36,512 nucleotides of DNA from Deltaproteobacteria bacterium (GTDB lineage Bacteria > Desulfobacterota > Desulfobacteria > Desulfobacterales > SURF-15): the NCBI GenBank assembly GCA_019309565.1, contig JAFDFZ010000041.1, positions 1-36,512 of the forward strand, given 5' to 3'. Shown here piece by piece: positions 16,028 through 26,498 of this stretch (position 1 is the first letter of the stretch; each line of letters opens with the position of its first letter). A program made the position numbers and the translations under genes. The notes below the pieces were generated by a model. The model did not search any database, had not been told where the DNA came from, and worked only from the letters and a program-made list of their open reading frames with translations.

Positions 16028-16877
16028 GTACTCCTCCCGCGCCATCCAGTGTACAGGTCATGTGGGAGGCGGTTCGGATGGTCAAGGCAGGCACAAATAA
16101 AACAACATCTGACCTACCGTAAGAAAAATGCGAGAAATGCGGGATGTCCATAAAAACATAAATAAGTTTACAATGAGGGGTTTTAGAGAGCCCTTATATA
16201 TTTGCAGATTCGAGCATCAATCTGCGTAAAACCTTACGCCATTGGGATTACATGTCTCGAAAATTCTGAACAAATGGGTGGCAAAAATTTGGCTGAGAGC
16301 GATGAGCCTAGGATAAAAATACCCTTCTCCAAAATGACAGCCAACCAAACCCTGATTATCGACAAGCTTCAAACTGGATACTGACTTTTAAAAATCTCTT
16401 AGCTGGTAGCGGTCAACTTATTCCTCCCGTTCGCTTAAAGTTTCTTTTGTAATTCATCTTTTTAATATATCGACTTTGTAACTCTTAAGGCCCCAGAATC
16501 ATCTAAAATCGTAAGAAAATTGGTCGAACTGCCGGAGAAGATCAAAGAAGTATTAGAAGAAATCGGAATGTCTCACCACAAGTCAGCTCAACAAAATTAA
16601 GGATGCACAACAGATGTAGTCGCAGAAACTTTATTTATAAGCATCTGAAAATATATATCTTTTCATCTTGAGTCCGGAATCTGGGATACAACAACATTTA
16701 TTCACTATGCAAGATGTGACACCATCAACTCTCTCTGCCTAAGGTTCTTGAATCACCCGAATTCACGGTTATATTAACGATCGATAAGAACCTCTTTTGA
16801 ACCTTATTCACCATCTAAATAGGAAGGATGACTCGATTTTCTCTTGTTCGAAGAGAAACCTTACTGGAGGTGCAAAA
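16028..16877. other. Gene-poor gap with one REP-like repeat
   Basis: Apart from the solitary repeat at 16695-16723 I see no supported gene. A short frame at 16491-16600 (KIVRKLVELPEKIKEVLEEI, then stop) looks like a real protein fragment, somewhat like the linker region of glucosamine-6-phosphate synthase-type proteins, but it has no start and is too short to assign. A 60-codon plus-strand frame at 16202-16384 looks non-coding. Confidence 0.4.
16695..16723 (+). repeat. REP-like repeat, solitary copy
   Basis: 29 bases identical to 14690-14718, with a further AA before and TCA one base after also shared. It has no transposase gene nearby, as expected for a REP scattered by a RAYT. It lies 155 bp upstream of the release-factor-like gene. 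Confidence 0.8.
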
Positions 16878-17591
16878 ATGATAGGGAGAAAAGAAATAGA
16901 GACCATCAAGGAAAAGATTGCTTTTCATGGGCCTCCGGTCCTGTCCATGTATGTTGATGTCGATCCTTCAAAACCTGAGAATGTGCGCAAGGGCTGGCTG
17001 TTAAGAGCAAAAAATACTTTAAAGGAGCTCGACATTCCCAGCGATATTGAAAGCGAAATATACAGGATGTTGGATGCGAGTAAACCAGAAGGGAAAACTT
17101 ACATAATCTTTGCAGCCCATTTCTTCGAGCAATATCTTGCTCGGAGCCTGAGGGATAAGATAGTCGCTCACCTTGCATCATTACTTACACTACAGGCCAA
17201 TTCCAGCGAGGTGGGTGAAAAAATCTTTCCCGAGATTGAAAGAATAGAGCGAGAAAAGGAACTAGAACTCCTTCGTCAAATTCGGGAGCAACCGGGTCTC
17301 TGGGGACTATCACCGGTTCTTGAGGCCTTACAGCTTGGGAGGCTCCATATTGTTGCATTGCCTTGGAACCTTGATGTCAGAGTATGGAGATGCACTGATA
17401 AAGAGTTGGTTTTTGCGGACGAAGCGACTGCCAAGATGTTCTGTAATGAGAAGCGAGAAAGTTTAGTCCTTCGTGATGTGATAATTGATCTTGCGTCAAA
17501 CTATGGAACGCGTCTTAAATTCGTCAGAGGCGAAGCGGCAGATATTTTAGAGCGGCAAATGGACGGCATTGCAGGAATAACACGGTGGTGA
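16878..17591 (+). CDS. Archaeo-eukaryotic release factor-like protein (baeRF family), shortened
   Basis: 237 aa from the ATG at 16878, which has a GGAGGTG site; an open stretch 27 codons upstream is not needed. The N-terminus (MIGRKEIETI, GPPVLSMYVDVDPSKPENVR) and the C-terminus (KFVRGEAADILERQMDGIAG) match bacterial relatives of eRF1/Vms1-type release factors. These usually exceed 350 aa. Here the N-terminal domain reaches FAA near residue 80 and then moves straight into the LRDKIVAHL helix region that normally lies far downstream, so a middle segment appears to be missing in frame. The retained EREKELELLRQIREQPGLWG and GRLHIVALPWN are otherwise well kept. It may be a functional short form or a decaying gene. 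Confidence 0.6.
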   Translation: MIGRKEIETIKEKIAFHGPPVLSMYVDVDPSKPENVRKGWLLRAKNTLKELDIPSDIESEIYRMLDASKPEGKTYIIFAAHFFEQYLARSLRDKIVAHLASLLTLQANSSEVGEKIFPEIERIEREKELELLRQIREQPGLWGLSPVLEALQLGRLHIVALPWNLDVRVWRCTDKELVFADEATAKMFCNEKRESLVLRDVIIDLASNYGTRLKFVRGEAADILERQMDGIAGITRW

Positions 17592-17802
17592 ATAGGCGGC
17601 TGTCAAGGCAAGAACCAATGCCGAATGCCCAAGAGGGGGGATCGGACGGTTCTGGCAGGCTCTTAGGAAAGTGAGGCCTTAATGTTATTGTTAAATGCGG
17701 ACGAAATGAGGGCCGTCGGTGCCGTCAAGTGTTTTGTGTGAAATTTTTTTATCCGAGCTTTTGAAGAACGAGGTGAATTATAGTTAAGCGTTGTTGATAG
17801 CC

Positions 17803-18330
17803 TTACTGATTCGATGGGTAGATCACCGTTTTATTTTCCGTGATCTTAGCTGCAGCGGACAGTTTGTGAGGTTGTATTTTTTCTCGGTCGAGGATATGGA
17901 TCACTTCAATGCCTTGAGCCGTTAAAAAATCGCTTAATAGCATGCGGTGGCATTTCCAAAAAAATTTTTCCGCACACATGATAACGGTGGTCGCCTGTTT
18001 CGAAAGCAAAAGAAGTTCGCCTGCGGCTGTTTTAAACTGATTTGTTGACATATAATCGGCATAATTTCGGAATCCCGGGCTTTGAAGTCCTGCATTTTGA
18101 AAATTCGCACGGACCAGGGTGCGCCTGTACCCCCCAAGGGATTCAAACCAGCGGTAGTGAATAAAATTGGTATCAAGCAATTTTTGAAGGTTATCAGAAT
18201 TAAAGTGTGGGAATTTACGAGAACTTGGAAATCGTCGGACGTCGACCACCGTTTTGATGTTGTGGTCCGAAAGAATCGCCAGAAACTCTTCAAACGAACG
18301 ATTGGAATGCCCGATGGTATAAAGATGCAT
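17803..18330 (-). CDS. DUF488 domain-containing protein
   Basis: 175-aa protein with all the DUF488 landmarks: TIGHSNRSFEEFLAIL at the N-terminus, VVDVRRFPSSRKFPHFN, FESLGGYRR, and the Cys/His motif CAEKFFWKCHRMLLSDFL. The family is widespread and its biochemical role is not settled; the conserved Cys, Arg and His residues suggest an enzyme or nucleic-acid-related function. It converges with the release-factor-like gene across a 211-bp gap in which I find no gene. The start ATG has only a weak site. Confidence 0.9.
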   Translation of the reverse strand: MHLYTIGHSNRSFEEFLAILSDHNIKTVVDVRRFPSSRKFPHFNSDNLQKLLDTNFIHYRWFESLGGYRRTLVRANFQNAGLQSPGFRNYADYMSTNQFKTAAGELLLLSKQATTVIMCAEKFFWKCHRMLLSDFLTAQGIEVIHILDREKIQPHKLSAAAKITENKTVIYPSNQ

Positions 18331-18527
18331 GGTCTTTGTTTTTCCCTGCTTTTACATTAGGCGCTTAGAAATTATTCTTGTGCATTTTGTGGAAAACTTT
18401 TCTGGTCACGTTTTAACCATGTTTAGGATATTGATGCTATGAACAATCACGGAAGAAACGCTGCCAGAAACCATCAGCATCAAACAAATCCATAGCACAA
18501 CGGGGAGAGCATCCATCCGGCAGCGGC

Positions 18528-21500
18528 TCAGGCGGGTTTTTCTTCCAATGAGTCCTCTGATCGATGAGGCTTTGATTCGTACAGGGCCTCTTTAAAACTT
18601 TCCCTTAGTTTTCGGCGTTCAAAAACTGCATACACGGTGGGGATCACCACCAGTGTTATCAGGTTTGAGCTAATCAATCCTCCAATAATCGCACGGGCCA
18701 TGGGAGCCTGGGCTTCGCTGCCTTCTCCGATACCGATGGCCAGCGGCGTCATGGCAAAAATAGTGGTCATGGATGTCATCAAGATGGGCCGAAGCCGCCT
18801 GCGGCCTGCTTCTTCAATGGCCTGCATAATTGAAAACCCGTCTCGCCGCTGCAGCAGGTTGATGTGATCCACCAGCAAAATGGCATTGTTCACTGCGATG
18901 CCGCCCAGCATTATACAGCCGATATAGGATTGTACGTTGAAGGTTGTATCGGTTAAAAACAGCATGAGAATCACCCCGATGGCTGCAAGCGGCACCGAAA
19001 ACATCACCACCAGGGGATATCGCAGCGATTCGTAAAGCGAAGCCATCACCATGTAAACCAGTATAAGAGCGAGCACAAAACTCATCAACAACTCCCGGAA
19101 GGCCTTCTGCTGCTCTTCATAATCGCCCCCGAACAGGATGCTGAAATCTCTGGGAACAGGAATCCTTCTGAGCCCTTCGCGGATATCTGCCAGAACCGAG
19201 CCCATATCCCGTCCGCTGATGTTGGCAGTAACATATACTACCCGTTCCTGGTCTTTGCGTTCGATTAATACTGGGCCTCGTCTTGGGCTTACAGTTACCA
19301 CATTTCGAAGGATCACCGGTTCTCCTTCCGCATTTGAAATGGGAAGATCCAGGATGTCTTTAAGATCCTTTTTTTCGGCTTCTTTAAGCCTGACAAGAAT
19401 CCGATATTCATTGCCGGCTTGACGATAATAACCCGCAGAGGTTCCGGAAAGAACCGTCTGAAGCATGTTTGCGATTTTAGATACCGTCAACTTCATATCC
19501 GCTGCCTTTTGCCGATCCACGATGATTAATTGCTCGGGAGTTCCGGTTTCCCGACTCATCTTGGCATCCGTAATCCCATTTACATTTTCCACAACTTCCT
19601 TAACCCGCCGGGCCAGGGCGTCGGATATTTCAAAGTCATGGCCTCGCACCTCAACCTGGACCTTTTCGCTTCCTGCTGTGCCGATGCGCAACAAAAACAG
19701 TCCCTGCCCTGCCCGGGTTCGTACCTTGATCCCGGGCAGAAACATCAGCTTTTGGCGAAGTATCGATGCTATCTGCTGGCTTGAACGGTTTCGCTCGGCA
19801 ACCGGTTTTAGCGCTATTCTCATCTCACCTGCGTTGGAGCCACGCGCTCGCCATGAAGATCCACCGATAAAGGCCACCGTGTTTTGAATCTCGGGTACCT
19901 CACGGGTAACGATTTCTTCAATTTTCCTAAACGACGCGTCCAGAACATCAAGCCGGGTTCCAACCGCCATCTCGGCATATACCCGAACCTCACCTTCATC
20001 GGTATCCGGCATAAGTTCAACCCCGATGAGCGGAACAAGATAGAGGCATCCGATCAAAACAACCAGTGCGCTTCCCAATACAAGGAGCCGATGATTCAAA
20101 GAAAACCTAAGAAGCTCAGCATATTCCCGTTCCATCCTTAAGAAGAACCGGCTTGTAATACCATAGATTCCTGCGCCCTGCGATGTTTCGTTGCTTTTTT
20201 TGACTACCACCGGGGCTTGAACCCTGGAAGCCAGCATGGGAACCAGTGTTAAGGCCACGGCCAGTGAACATCCCAGCGAGAAGCTGACTACGTATGAAAG
20301 CTGTTTGAACATTATTCCCGACATCCCGCGCATGAAAATCAACGGAAGAAACACGACAAGGGTTGTAAGCGTGCTGGCAACGACCGCTGCCATCACCTCC
20401 TGGCTGCCCTGGACAGCAGCGGATTCCGGCCCCTGGCCGCTTTCTCTTAATCGAAAGATGTTTTCCAGCACCACGATGGCATTGTCCACAAGCATGCCCA
20501 CCCCCAAAGCAAGTCCTCCAAGGGTCATCAGATTCAGAGTGAAACCTCCGAAGTACATAAGCGAAAACGCAGCGATCACCGAGATGGGAATCGTGGTGGC
20601 AATGATGGCGGTGCTGGGGATGTTTCGAAGAAACACCAGCAGCACGATAACCGCAAGTGCGCCGCCGTATAGAATCACGCTGCCCACATGGGTGATGGAG
20701 CGTTTGATGTAATCAGAAGTGTCGATAATGGGAATAATCTGGATTTGAGGAAAATCCCGGTTGATACGCTCAATTTCCTTCAGCACGCCAGTGGCAACAT
20801 TCACTGTGTTTTTTCCCGACTGTTTGCTGACCGACAACCGGATCCCGGCCCTGCCGTTTACTCTGACAATACGGGTGATCTTCTCCCAGCCATCTTCAAC
20901 TGCTGCAATTTCTTTAAGCTGAATCGGCACCCCCTCCCGTAAAGCGACCACCGTATTCTTCAACTCATCCAGGCTGGTGTATATGCCGGGGGTTCGAATG
21001 GTGATGTCCAGCAGGCCCTGTTCGATGGTGCCTGCGGGGATGTTGATATTTTCTTCTTTGATGCGACTCAGAATCTGATCGATGGGCAATCCCAGAGCCT
21101 TTAGTTTTTCTGCATTGAGATTGACGTGGATTTCGCGATTCAACCCTCCACGGATGTCCAGGGAAGCCACTCCGGGGATCCGTTCTATTCGGTTTTTCAC
21201 CTGGTTGTCGATGATGTTTCGCACCTCAATGGGGTCCAGGTTGCTTGAAACACCCAGGATTAAAATAGGAAAGGCAGCCAGATCGAACTTTCGCAGTCGC
21301 GGACGCTCGACATCCTCTGGAAGCCGGGAAATAACACGATCAAGACGATCGCGAATATCGTTCGCCGCAGCATCCAGGTCGATTCCCCAGGAGAACGTGA
21401 CCCGAACGCTGCTTCGCCCCTCGGCCGAAACAGAAGTGACCTCCTCCACTCCCGGCACCGCACTCATGGCCTCTTCGATTGGCCGTGTGATAAGCTCTTC

Positions 21501-21677
21501 CACTTCTTCCGGGCTTGCGTTTTCATACTCCGTACTGATACTGAGCGTCGGATAGGTGATATCAGGCATCAAATCGATGGGAAGCCGCATAAGTGACACC
21601 CCTCCGATGATGATGACAATCAAAAAGACCATCACGGTCAGCACGGGTCGTTGTACGGCAAAACGGGAAATGTTCAT
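18528..21677 (-). CDS. RND efflux transporter permease, AcrB/HAE1 family
   Basis: 1049-aa inner-membrane proton-driven pump. It has the N-terminal [20 protein letters not shown] helix, the family pattern [16 protein letters not shown], the TM4 motif [14 protein letters not shown] and the repeated second-half helices ([30 protein letters not shown]). The TM4 charge is a single Asp followed by Asn (VDN), unlike the VDD of AcrB, as in many RND pumps outside the enterobacterial type. It starts with an ATG that overlaps the adaptor stop by four bases. No outer-membrane channel gene follows, so a TolC-like protein must come from elsewhere. Substrate unknown. Confidence 0.95.
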   Translation of the reverse strand: MNISRFAVQRPVLTVMVFLIVIIIGGVSLMRLPIDLMPDITYPTLSISTEYENASPEEVEELITRPIEEAMSAVPGVEEVTSVSAEGRSSVRVTFSWGIDLDAAANDIRDRLDRVISRLPEDVERPRLRKFDLAAFPILILGVSSNLDPIEVRNIIDNQVKNRIERIPGVASLDIRGGLNREIHVNLNAEKLKALGLPIDQILSRIKEENINIPAGTIEQGLLDITIRTPGIYTSLDELKNTVVALREGVPIQLKEIAAVEDGWEKITRIVRVNGRAGIRLSVSKQSGKNTVNVATGVLKEIERINRDFPQIQIIPIIDTSDYIKRSITHVGSVILYGGALAVIVLLVFLRNIPSTAIIATTIPISVIAAFSLMYFGGFTLNLMTLGGLALGVGMLVDNAIVVLENIFRLRESGQGPESAAVQGSQEVMAAVVASTLTTLVVFLPLIFMRGMSGIMFKQLSYVVSFSLGCSLAVALTLVPMLASRVQAPVVVKKSNETSQGAGIYGITSRFFLRMEREYAELLRFSLNHRLLVLGSALVVLIGCLYLVPLIGVELMPDTDEGEVRVYAEMAVGTRLDVLDASFRKIEEIVTREVPEIQNTVAFIGGSSWRARGSNAGEMRIALKPVAERNRSSQQIASILRQKLMFLPGIKVRTRAGQGLFLLRIGTAGSEKVQVEVRGHDFEISDALARRVKEVVENVNGITDAKMSRETGTPEQLIIVDRQKAADMKLTVSKIANMLQTVLSGTSAGYYRQAGNEYRILVRLKEAEKKDLKDILDLPISNAEGEPVILRNVVTVSPRRGPVLIERKDQERVVYVTANISGRDMGSVLADIREGLRRIPVPRDFSILFGGDYEEQQKAFRELLMSFVLALILVYMVMASLYESLRYPLVVMFSVPLAAIGVILMLFLTDTTFNVQSYIGCIMLGGIAVNNAILLVDHINLLQRRDGFSIMQAIEEAGRRRLRPILMTSMTTIFAMTPLAIGIGEGSEAQAPMARAIIGGLISSNLITLVVIPTVYAVFERRKLRESFKEALYESKPHRSEDSLEEKPA

Positions 21678-22912
21678 ATTTTTCTTCTGACAATCGAAGG
21701 ATTTTTCTTTTTGCGTAAGGGCTTGCTGTGTTTTCCTTTAAGGGAAGCCTCTGGCTTTTCACCGGGCAGAATAATCCATGCACCATCTTCAAGCAGATGA
21801 TGTCCTAAGGTGACCACAAAACCGCTTAGGGGAGGGCGGAGAACCTCTGCATCCTTTGCGTTGATAATACCCAGCTGAACTGGAACGAATCGCGCTCTTT
21901 TTTGTTTCAGATCCGCTACGAACACACCAGGGGTTCCGTTTCTCTTTACAATGGCTTCGGTAGGTATCAACGTGGCATCATCATGCTGTCTGAATTCGAT
22001 TTCCACCCGAACGAACATACCCGGCTTAAGAAGCTTTTGTTTGTTGGGTATTTCGATTTCCACCCGTGCTTCACGCGATTTTTCCCTCAACAGCGGTGCG
22101 ATCCGCGTTACCCGCCCGGTGAAGGTGCGCCCGGGAAAGGCATCGGTAACAGCCCTTGCCTTCAATCCAAGTTGTATCTTCGGATAATCCCGTTCGATCA
22201 CATAAATCACGGCGGTAAGAGTCTCGATATCGAGAATGGAAACAATCGGATGGTTGGGAGCAAGCATCGCCCCCTCGTCCACAAATCGTTCACCCACCAC
22301 CCTGGGGTTATTGGCATTGTTCTCTGGCACCCGGATCTGGGTGTAAGACAATCGAACCCTGGCCATCTTGAGTGCGGCCTCTTTTTGTGCCAGTTGCGCT
22401 CTGGCTACCTTCAGCTTTGATTGCTGGGTTTTGTATTTCGCCTCGATGGCATCAAGCTCGGATTCGGAAGTGATTTTTTTCTTGCTCAGGGCCACTATTC
22501 GCCGGTATTCACGTTCGGTATTCTCCAATATGTCCCGGCTTTCCTGGAGATTCGCCCTTGCAACTTCAACTTCCGCCTCTGCCTGATAAACCTGCTGTCG
22601 GTACTCGTCGTCATCCAGAACAGCTATCAACTGGCCGTTTTTGACAACATCACCGATATCAACCAAAATTTTTTCAAGCCGGCCGCCGACTTTCGGGGCT
22701 ACGGTAAACTGAGAGAAGGGATAAAGAGAGCCGGTAAACCGACCTACTTCACGGATGGTTGCTTTCCTGAGCGGTGCGATTTCTACGGCCACCGGCACCA
22801 TTTTTCGCTGGCGTTTATACCCTGTTCGGGAAGCAGATGCTTTCTGATAGATCTGCCAGCCCAAAACACTAAGCCCGAACAGGACAACCATGCTTATCAA
22901 AATCTTTTTCAT
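21674..22912 (-). CDS. RND efflux periplasmic adaptor (membrane fusion protein)
   Basis: 412-aa protein with an N-terminal membrane anchor (MKKILISMVVLFGLSVLGW). The lipoyl halves flank a long coiled-coil hairpin: VGGRLEKILVDIGDVVKNGQ, then heptad-rich helices at about 110-195 (QVYQAEAEVEVARANLQ ... AQLAQKEAALKMARV), then TQIRVP. Beta-barrel and membrane-proximal domains follow (PGRTFTGRVTRIAP, LLKPGMFVRVEIEF). ATG 22912 is used; a TTG three codons upstream is possible. It links the pump to an outer-membrane channel. The C-terminal tail is unusually basic (KGKHSKPLRKKKNPSIVRRK). Confidence 0.93.
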   Translation of the reverse strand: MKKILISMVVLFGLSVLGWQIYQKASASRTGYKRQRKMVPVAVEIAPLRKATIREVGRFTGSLYPFSQFTVAPKVGGRLEKILVDIGDVVKNGQLIAVLDDDEYRQQVYQAEAEVEVARANLQESRDILENTEREYRRIVALSKKKITSESELDAIEAKYKTQQSKLKVARAQLAQKEAALKMARVRLSYTQIRVPENNANNPRVVGERFVDEGAMLAPNHPIVSILDIETLTAVIYVIERDYPKIQLGLKARAVTDAFPGRTFTGRVTRIAPLLREKSREARVEIEIPNKQKLLKPGMFVRVEIEFRQHDDATLIPTEAIVKRNGTPGVFVADLKQKRARFVPVQLGIINAKDAEVLRPPLSGFVVTLGHHLLEDGAWIILPGEKPEASLKGKHSKPLRKKKNPSIVRRKI

Positions 22913-23171
22913 AGAAACCAAACTTTTTTAAGAATCTTTTCTATTTTTACACTTTTTTTGTCTCTTAACAATATAAATGTAAGCGCTGTTGTAAGAAAGG
23001 GAATCTTTAAAGAAAATCAGATCACCCGGCTTCATAGAAAATTCACAGAGAATTGCTGGAACCGTTCAAAGTTGTTTGAGGAGCACGGTGATTCGTGATA
23101 CAAAACAAATAGTAAAAGATGGATATTGAGCGTGCACAGAAGGGCTTACAAATTATGAAAACCACAGAACC

Positions 23172-23240
23172 GCTTGGGGAATGAGCCGGGAGTCTTCCAT
23201 GCCGAAGCTGCCGTAGATTTGGCCCTACAATACCCCAAGC
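23172..23240 (+). promoter_or_regulatory. Long stem region upstream of the amidohydrolase gene
   Basis: GCTTGGGG (23172-23179) and CCCCAAGC (23233-23240) are a perfect 8-base inverted repeat separated by 53 bases, ending 46 bp before the start codon. It may close an RNA domain in the leader. The rest of the 374-bp gap between the divergent adaptor and amidohydrolase genes shows no gene; promoters for both must be here but none is clear. Confidence 0.35.
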
Positions 23241-23286
23241 CTCAAATATAGATACATGAAATATATAAAGAAAAAGGAAGACCGCG

Positions 23287-24624
23287 ATGGATGGTATCAT
23301 TGAAGGCATCGGATCGGCGATTGAGGCAATATCATTGGTAGATACCCACGAGCACACCATGCTGGAATCGGAACGCAACGACTATGCCGTTGACTTTAGC
23401 TATCTGTTCGGGCACTACAATTCAAGCGACCTGGTTTCAGCTGGAATGTCTCCTTCGTTGATGGAAGCCGTTCGGCTTCCCATGCACCATTATCGCTTAC
23501 AGTTCGTCAAACGGCTCAACCTGCGCCGATATGTTCCAGAGCCGCAGCGTGAAGATATGAGCCTGGAGCAGCGGTGGAAGGCTCTGGAACCATTCTGGGA
23601 GGCCATAAGAAATACCGCTTATGCAAAAGCCACGCTGATTGCTGCGAAGGATTTGTTTGGCGTCGATGATTTTAACACAGATACATATGTTGAGCTATCC
23701 AGCGCTATCGCGGAGTCGAGAACAAACAACTGGTATCGCTATGTGATGAAAGAGAAAGCTCGTATCGAAATCGCCATTCTTGATTTGCAAACAACCGAGG
23801 TAGATCGATCCCTGTTCGCACCGGTGGTTCGGTTGGATGATTTCATAGATGTGCGATCTAGACAGGATCTTTCGTTCCTTGAAAAGAAATCGCAAAAGGC
23901 CATTCATTCCTTGGATCATCTGGCGGAAGCCATGAGGATCGTCATGGAAAGGTACGCGGAAGAGGGGGCAGTGGGAATAAAAACCGCTCTTGCCTATATT
24001 CGCACCCTGCAATACGATAAAGTTTCTCATCATGAAGCAGAGCTTGCTTTTAACAAAATAGCAAGGCATCTGGGAGAAGGGCCCTCTTTTTTCGAAGCAA
24101 AACCGCTTCAGGACTACATGATGCACCAGGTAATACGGTGTGCGATTGATCGTGATCTTCCCCTTCAAATTCATACCGGACTTCAAGAAGGAAATGAAAA
24201 TATCATCACCAATTCAAACCCGACCGATTTGATAAACCTTTTTGTAGAGTATCGAGAAGCCAGGTTCGACCTGTTTCATGGCGGCTATCCCTTTGTACAC
24301 CAGTGGGCAACCCTGGCAAAGAATTTCGCCAATGTGTATGCAGACCTTTGCTGGGTTAATCTGATATCTCCGGAAATGGGCAGGCGGCTGCTTCATGAGC
24401 TGATAGAAACCGTACCTGGTAACAAGATAATGGCTTTTGGCGGAGACTCGATTACCGTTGAGATCGCATATGCCCATGCAAAGATGACCCGTCAAGTGGT
24501 ATCACGGGTTCTTTCTGATAAGGTTTCCGAAGGATACATGTCAGAGGATGAGGCTGTTCGGCTTGCGCGAAAAATACTGCGGGACAATCCGGCATCGCTT
24601 TTTCGTTTGCCCCTGGATTCCTAG
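23287..24624 (+). CDS. Amidohydrolase-superfamily protein (Amidohydro_2-like)
   Basis: 445-aa TIM-barrel metalloenzyme. Candidate metal ligands are the His pair in VDTHEHTML (about residues 20-22), Lys in GIKTALAYIR, His in LQIHTGLQEGN, His in DLFHGGYPF and Asp in FGGDS, in the usual order along the barrel. The N-terminal third is helical, as in uronate-isomerase and Amidohydro_2 relatives. The ATG has a GGAAG site. It stands alone, divergent from the RND adaptor. Hydrolytic or decarboxylating activity on a carboxylated substrate is plausible, but nothing in the sequence fixes the substrate. Confidence 0.8.
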   Translation: MDGIIEGIGSAIEAISLVDTHEHTMLESERNDYAVDFSYLFGHYNSSDLVSAGMSPSLMEAVRLPMHHYRLQFVKRLNLRRYVPEPQREDMSLEQRWKALEPFWEAIRNTAYAKATLIAAKDLFGVDDFNTDTYVELSSAIAESRTNNWYRYVMKEKARIEIAILDLQTTEVDRSLFAPVVRLDDFIDVRSRQDLSFLEKKSQKAIHSLDHLAEAMRIVMERYAEEGAVGIKTALAYIRTLQYDKVSHHEAELAFNKIARHLGEGPSFFEAKPLQDYMMHQVIRCAIDRDLPLQIHTGLQEGNENIITNSNPTDLINLFVEYREARFDLFHGGYPFVHQWATLAKNFANVYADLCWVNLISPEMGRRLLHELIETVPGNKIMAFGGDSITVEIAYAHAKMTRQVVSRVLSDKVSEGYMSEDEAVRLARKILRDNPASLFRLPLDS

Positions 24625-24812
24625 ACGGGCTCTGGCGCAAGGTCCATAAAAGGAACCGTGGGCAGCAATCGTTCGGCCTTTTCATGTTCACCGAAAATTG
24701 CTGGACAGCAGGGTTCAGGCGCATAGGGGCATCATATCGACAATTTGTTGTCGTTATTGAATAACATGCTGTGTTCGTAGAAAAAAAATAGTGAACTGAA
24801 GTTTGATGTGAG

Positions 24813-24914
24813 CCCCGTTGTTGTAATAAAACTCTAAAAAGGGGCAGTTGTCAGGTACCGATAAATCATACGTACAAGCCACTTTACTATGCTGTTATTT
24901 ATGCAACTACGGGG
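24813..24914 (+). mobile_element. Miniature inverted-repeat element, copy 2 (102 bp)
   Basis: Starts CCCCGTTGTTG and ends CAACTACGGGG. Flanks are TGAG (left) and TGAA (right), an imperfect 4-bp duplication, suggesting an older insertion. It shares with the other copies the right half (AAATCAT, GTACA.GCCA, TTTACTATG, TTTATGCAACTACGGGG) while the left half differs. The remainder of the gap 24625-25095 holds a possible terminator but no gene. Confidence 0.8.
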
Positions 24915-25015
24915 TGAAGTTTAAGGAATTTGATCTATTTTTAATATGAAAGAGCGAAGCGATATCTTAACTTTAGGTACTTTAGATCACTTGCAACTAA
25001 GTTTTTATTCCAACT

Positions 25016-25036
25016 GCCCCTAAAGGGGCCGTTTTT
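25016..25036 (+). terminator. Possible rho-independent terminator
   Basis: GCCCC (25016-25020), a TAAA loop and GGGGC (25025-25029) followed by CG and five T. The stem is short. It is about 390 bp after the amidohydrolase stop on the plus strand and lies 60 bp beyond the converging binding-protein gene, where it could protect against read-through. Confidence 0.45.
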
Positions 25037-25095
25037 CACATGCTTAGCCTTGGAAAAAGCGTAGGGCTTATCTGGTGCCGGGGCTGATCGGGTGA

Positions 25096-26322
25096 TTATT
25101 TCATCCTTGCTGCCATAATCTCTTCACATGTGGGCATAACATCATCCCCTCTGAAAGTAACAATATTGCTTGAGATGACAAAACCGTATTTTGCAGATCG
25201 TTTGGTTTTTCCCAGAAAAACAGGTAATGCCGCCTGATGATCGCAGGCCCGCATTTCGATGGGCCCGATGGGGCTTTCTATTTTCAGCCCCTCCAGAGCG
25301 TCGATAAATTTTTCTTTGTTAGCCGCACCCGCCTTTTTGAACGCCTCTGCGATGAAATGTGCGGTTATGTATCCATGAAATGCGGCAGAGCCCGGTGGAT
25401 TTCCATAAGCAGCTCTAAAGGCAGCAACAAACTCCTTGTTGGTCCGAATATCCGGATGATAAAAGTGATAGTCCGTTGTGCCCAATACCCCTTCAGGAGC
25501 TTCAGCATTAAGCGGTTTCAGCATGGTGTGGTCGGTGGCGGTGTGAATCCAGATGGGTACTTTTTGGGCCATGTCGGTTGTTTTTATCGCTTTCATGACA
25601 TTCGTCATGCTAGGAGCGCCGGTACAGAATATCGCCGCTTCGGGTTTCGCCTCCAGTATGGAGGTAATATAGGGAATGAGGTCCGGCTCTCCAGGCTTCC
25701 ACCAGGACTTGCCGATAACGGTCACTTCGGGTTTCATTTTTCTTAAATTCCGCCAGGCTGCATCCGCCATGGCATGACCGTACTCGTAATGGTCGCCTGC
25801 AACCCAGTACTTGATATAGGGTTTTTTGGACAAGGCTATACCAGCTGCCTTACCGGCCATGGCGGTGTTTTCACCCGAAGAAAAAACGTATCGGTGTCCC
25901 TTCTCTCCGGTGATTCTCTCGCTTTTTGACATCCATACAATAAACGGCACTTTTTGCTTTTTAGCCACAGCTTCGGATATCGCCAGCGCCGCTGCGCTGT
26001 TGATGGTTCCAACCAGAACATCCACTTCTTTTCGCATCACCAGTTGTTTTGCCAAATTCAAGGCCTGGTCCACCTTAAATTTGGAGTCGCGGGCTATGTA
26101 TTCGATCTTTTTGCCCAAAGCCGTTTTTTTGTTTATTTCAGACACCGCCAGCTTAAATCCGTTTAACGCGTCTTTTGCATACAGGGCCGGAGGGCCGCTG
26201 TAACAATCAATGATGCCGATTTTAATGCTGCCGGCATCAACAGACACCGGAACGAGGAACAAGATCGACAGAACATCCCATAAAAGCGCCAACCCTATCA
26301 AATAAAATGTTTTGTTTCTCAT
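25096..26322 (-). CDS. Branched-chain amino acid/amide-type ABC substrate-binding protein, orphan
   Basis: 408-aa type I periplasmic binding protein (Leu/Ile/Val-binding family). The signal peptide (about 1-30, FYLIGLALLWDVLSILFLVP) is followed by IKIGIIDCYSGPPALYAKDALNGF, the classic entry strand with the ligand-site loop. Further landmarks are LVGTINSAAALAISEA, YVFSSGENTAM and AFHGYITAHFIAEAF. AAGGAAA precedes the ATG. No LivH/M/G/F-type permease or ATPase genes are in the window, so it would have to work with a distant transporter. Amino acid, amide or urea-type ligands are known in this family; the ligand here is not predictable. Confidence 0.9.
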   Translation of the reverse strand: MRNKTFYLIGLALLWDVLSILFLVPVSVDAGSIKIGIIDCYSGPPALYAKDALNGFKLAVSEINKKTALGKKIEYIARDSKFKVDQALNLAKQLVMRKEVDVLVGTINSAAALAISEAVAKKQKVPFIVWMSKSERITGEKGHRYVFSSGENTAMAGKAAGIALSKKPYIKYWVAGDHYEYGHAMADAAWRNLRKMKPEVTVIGKSWWKPGEPDLIPYITSILEAKPEAAIFCTGAPSMTNVMKAIKTTDMAQKVPIWIHTATDHTMLKPLNAEAPEGVLGTTDYHFYHPDIRTNKEFVAAFRAAYGNPPGSAAFHGYITAHFIAEAFKKAGAANKEKFIDALEGLKIESPIGPIEMRACDHQAALPVFLGKTKRSAKYGFVISSNIVTFRGDDVMPTCEEIMAARMK

Positions 26323-26498
26323 GGGTTATTTCCTTTTGGAAAAAAATGGTATTGTATCAAAGCTTCTGATCGAAAATACAAACGTAGATGATGGAAATGA
26401 TGGGTTGTTATGGTTCCACTAATATTGACAATGGTCATGGAGTACTTGATTCCAGCTTCTATTCAGGATATGAACAGAAGTCAAGAAAATAAAACAGG

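Noticed and set aside
16202..16384. 60-codon plus-strand reading frame
   Set aside because: Composition and lack of a ribosome site suggest chance.
16491..16600. Fragment resembling the linker of glucosamine-6-phosphate synthase
   Set aside because: Only about 33 residues, no start, and helix-rich sequences of this kind are common; kept as a remark only.
17600..17802. Possible IS256-type terminus (ATTTCACACAAAACACTTGAC on the minus strand)
   Set aside because: A single short A/T-rich resemblance without a partner end or transposase remains.
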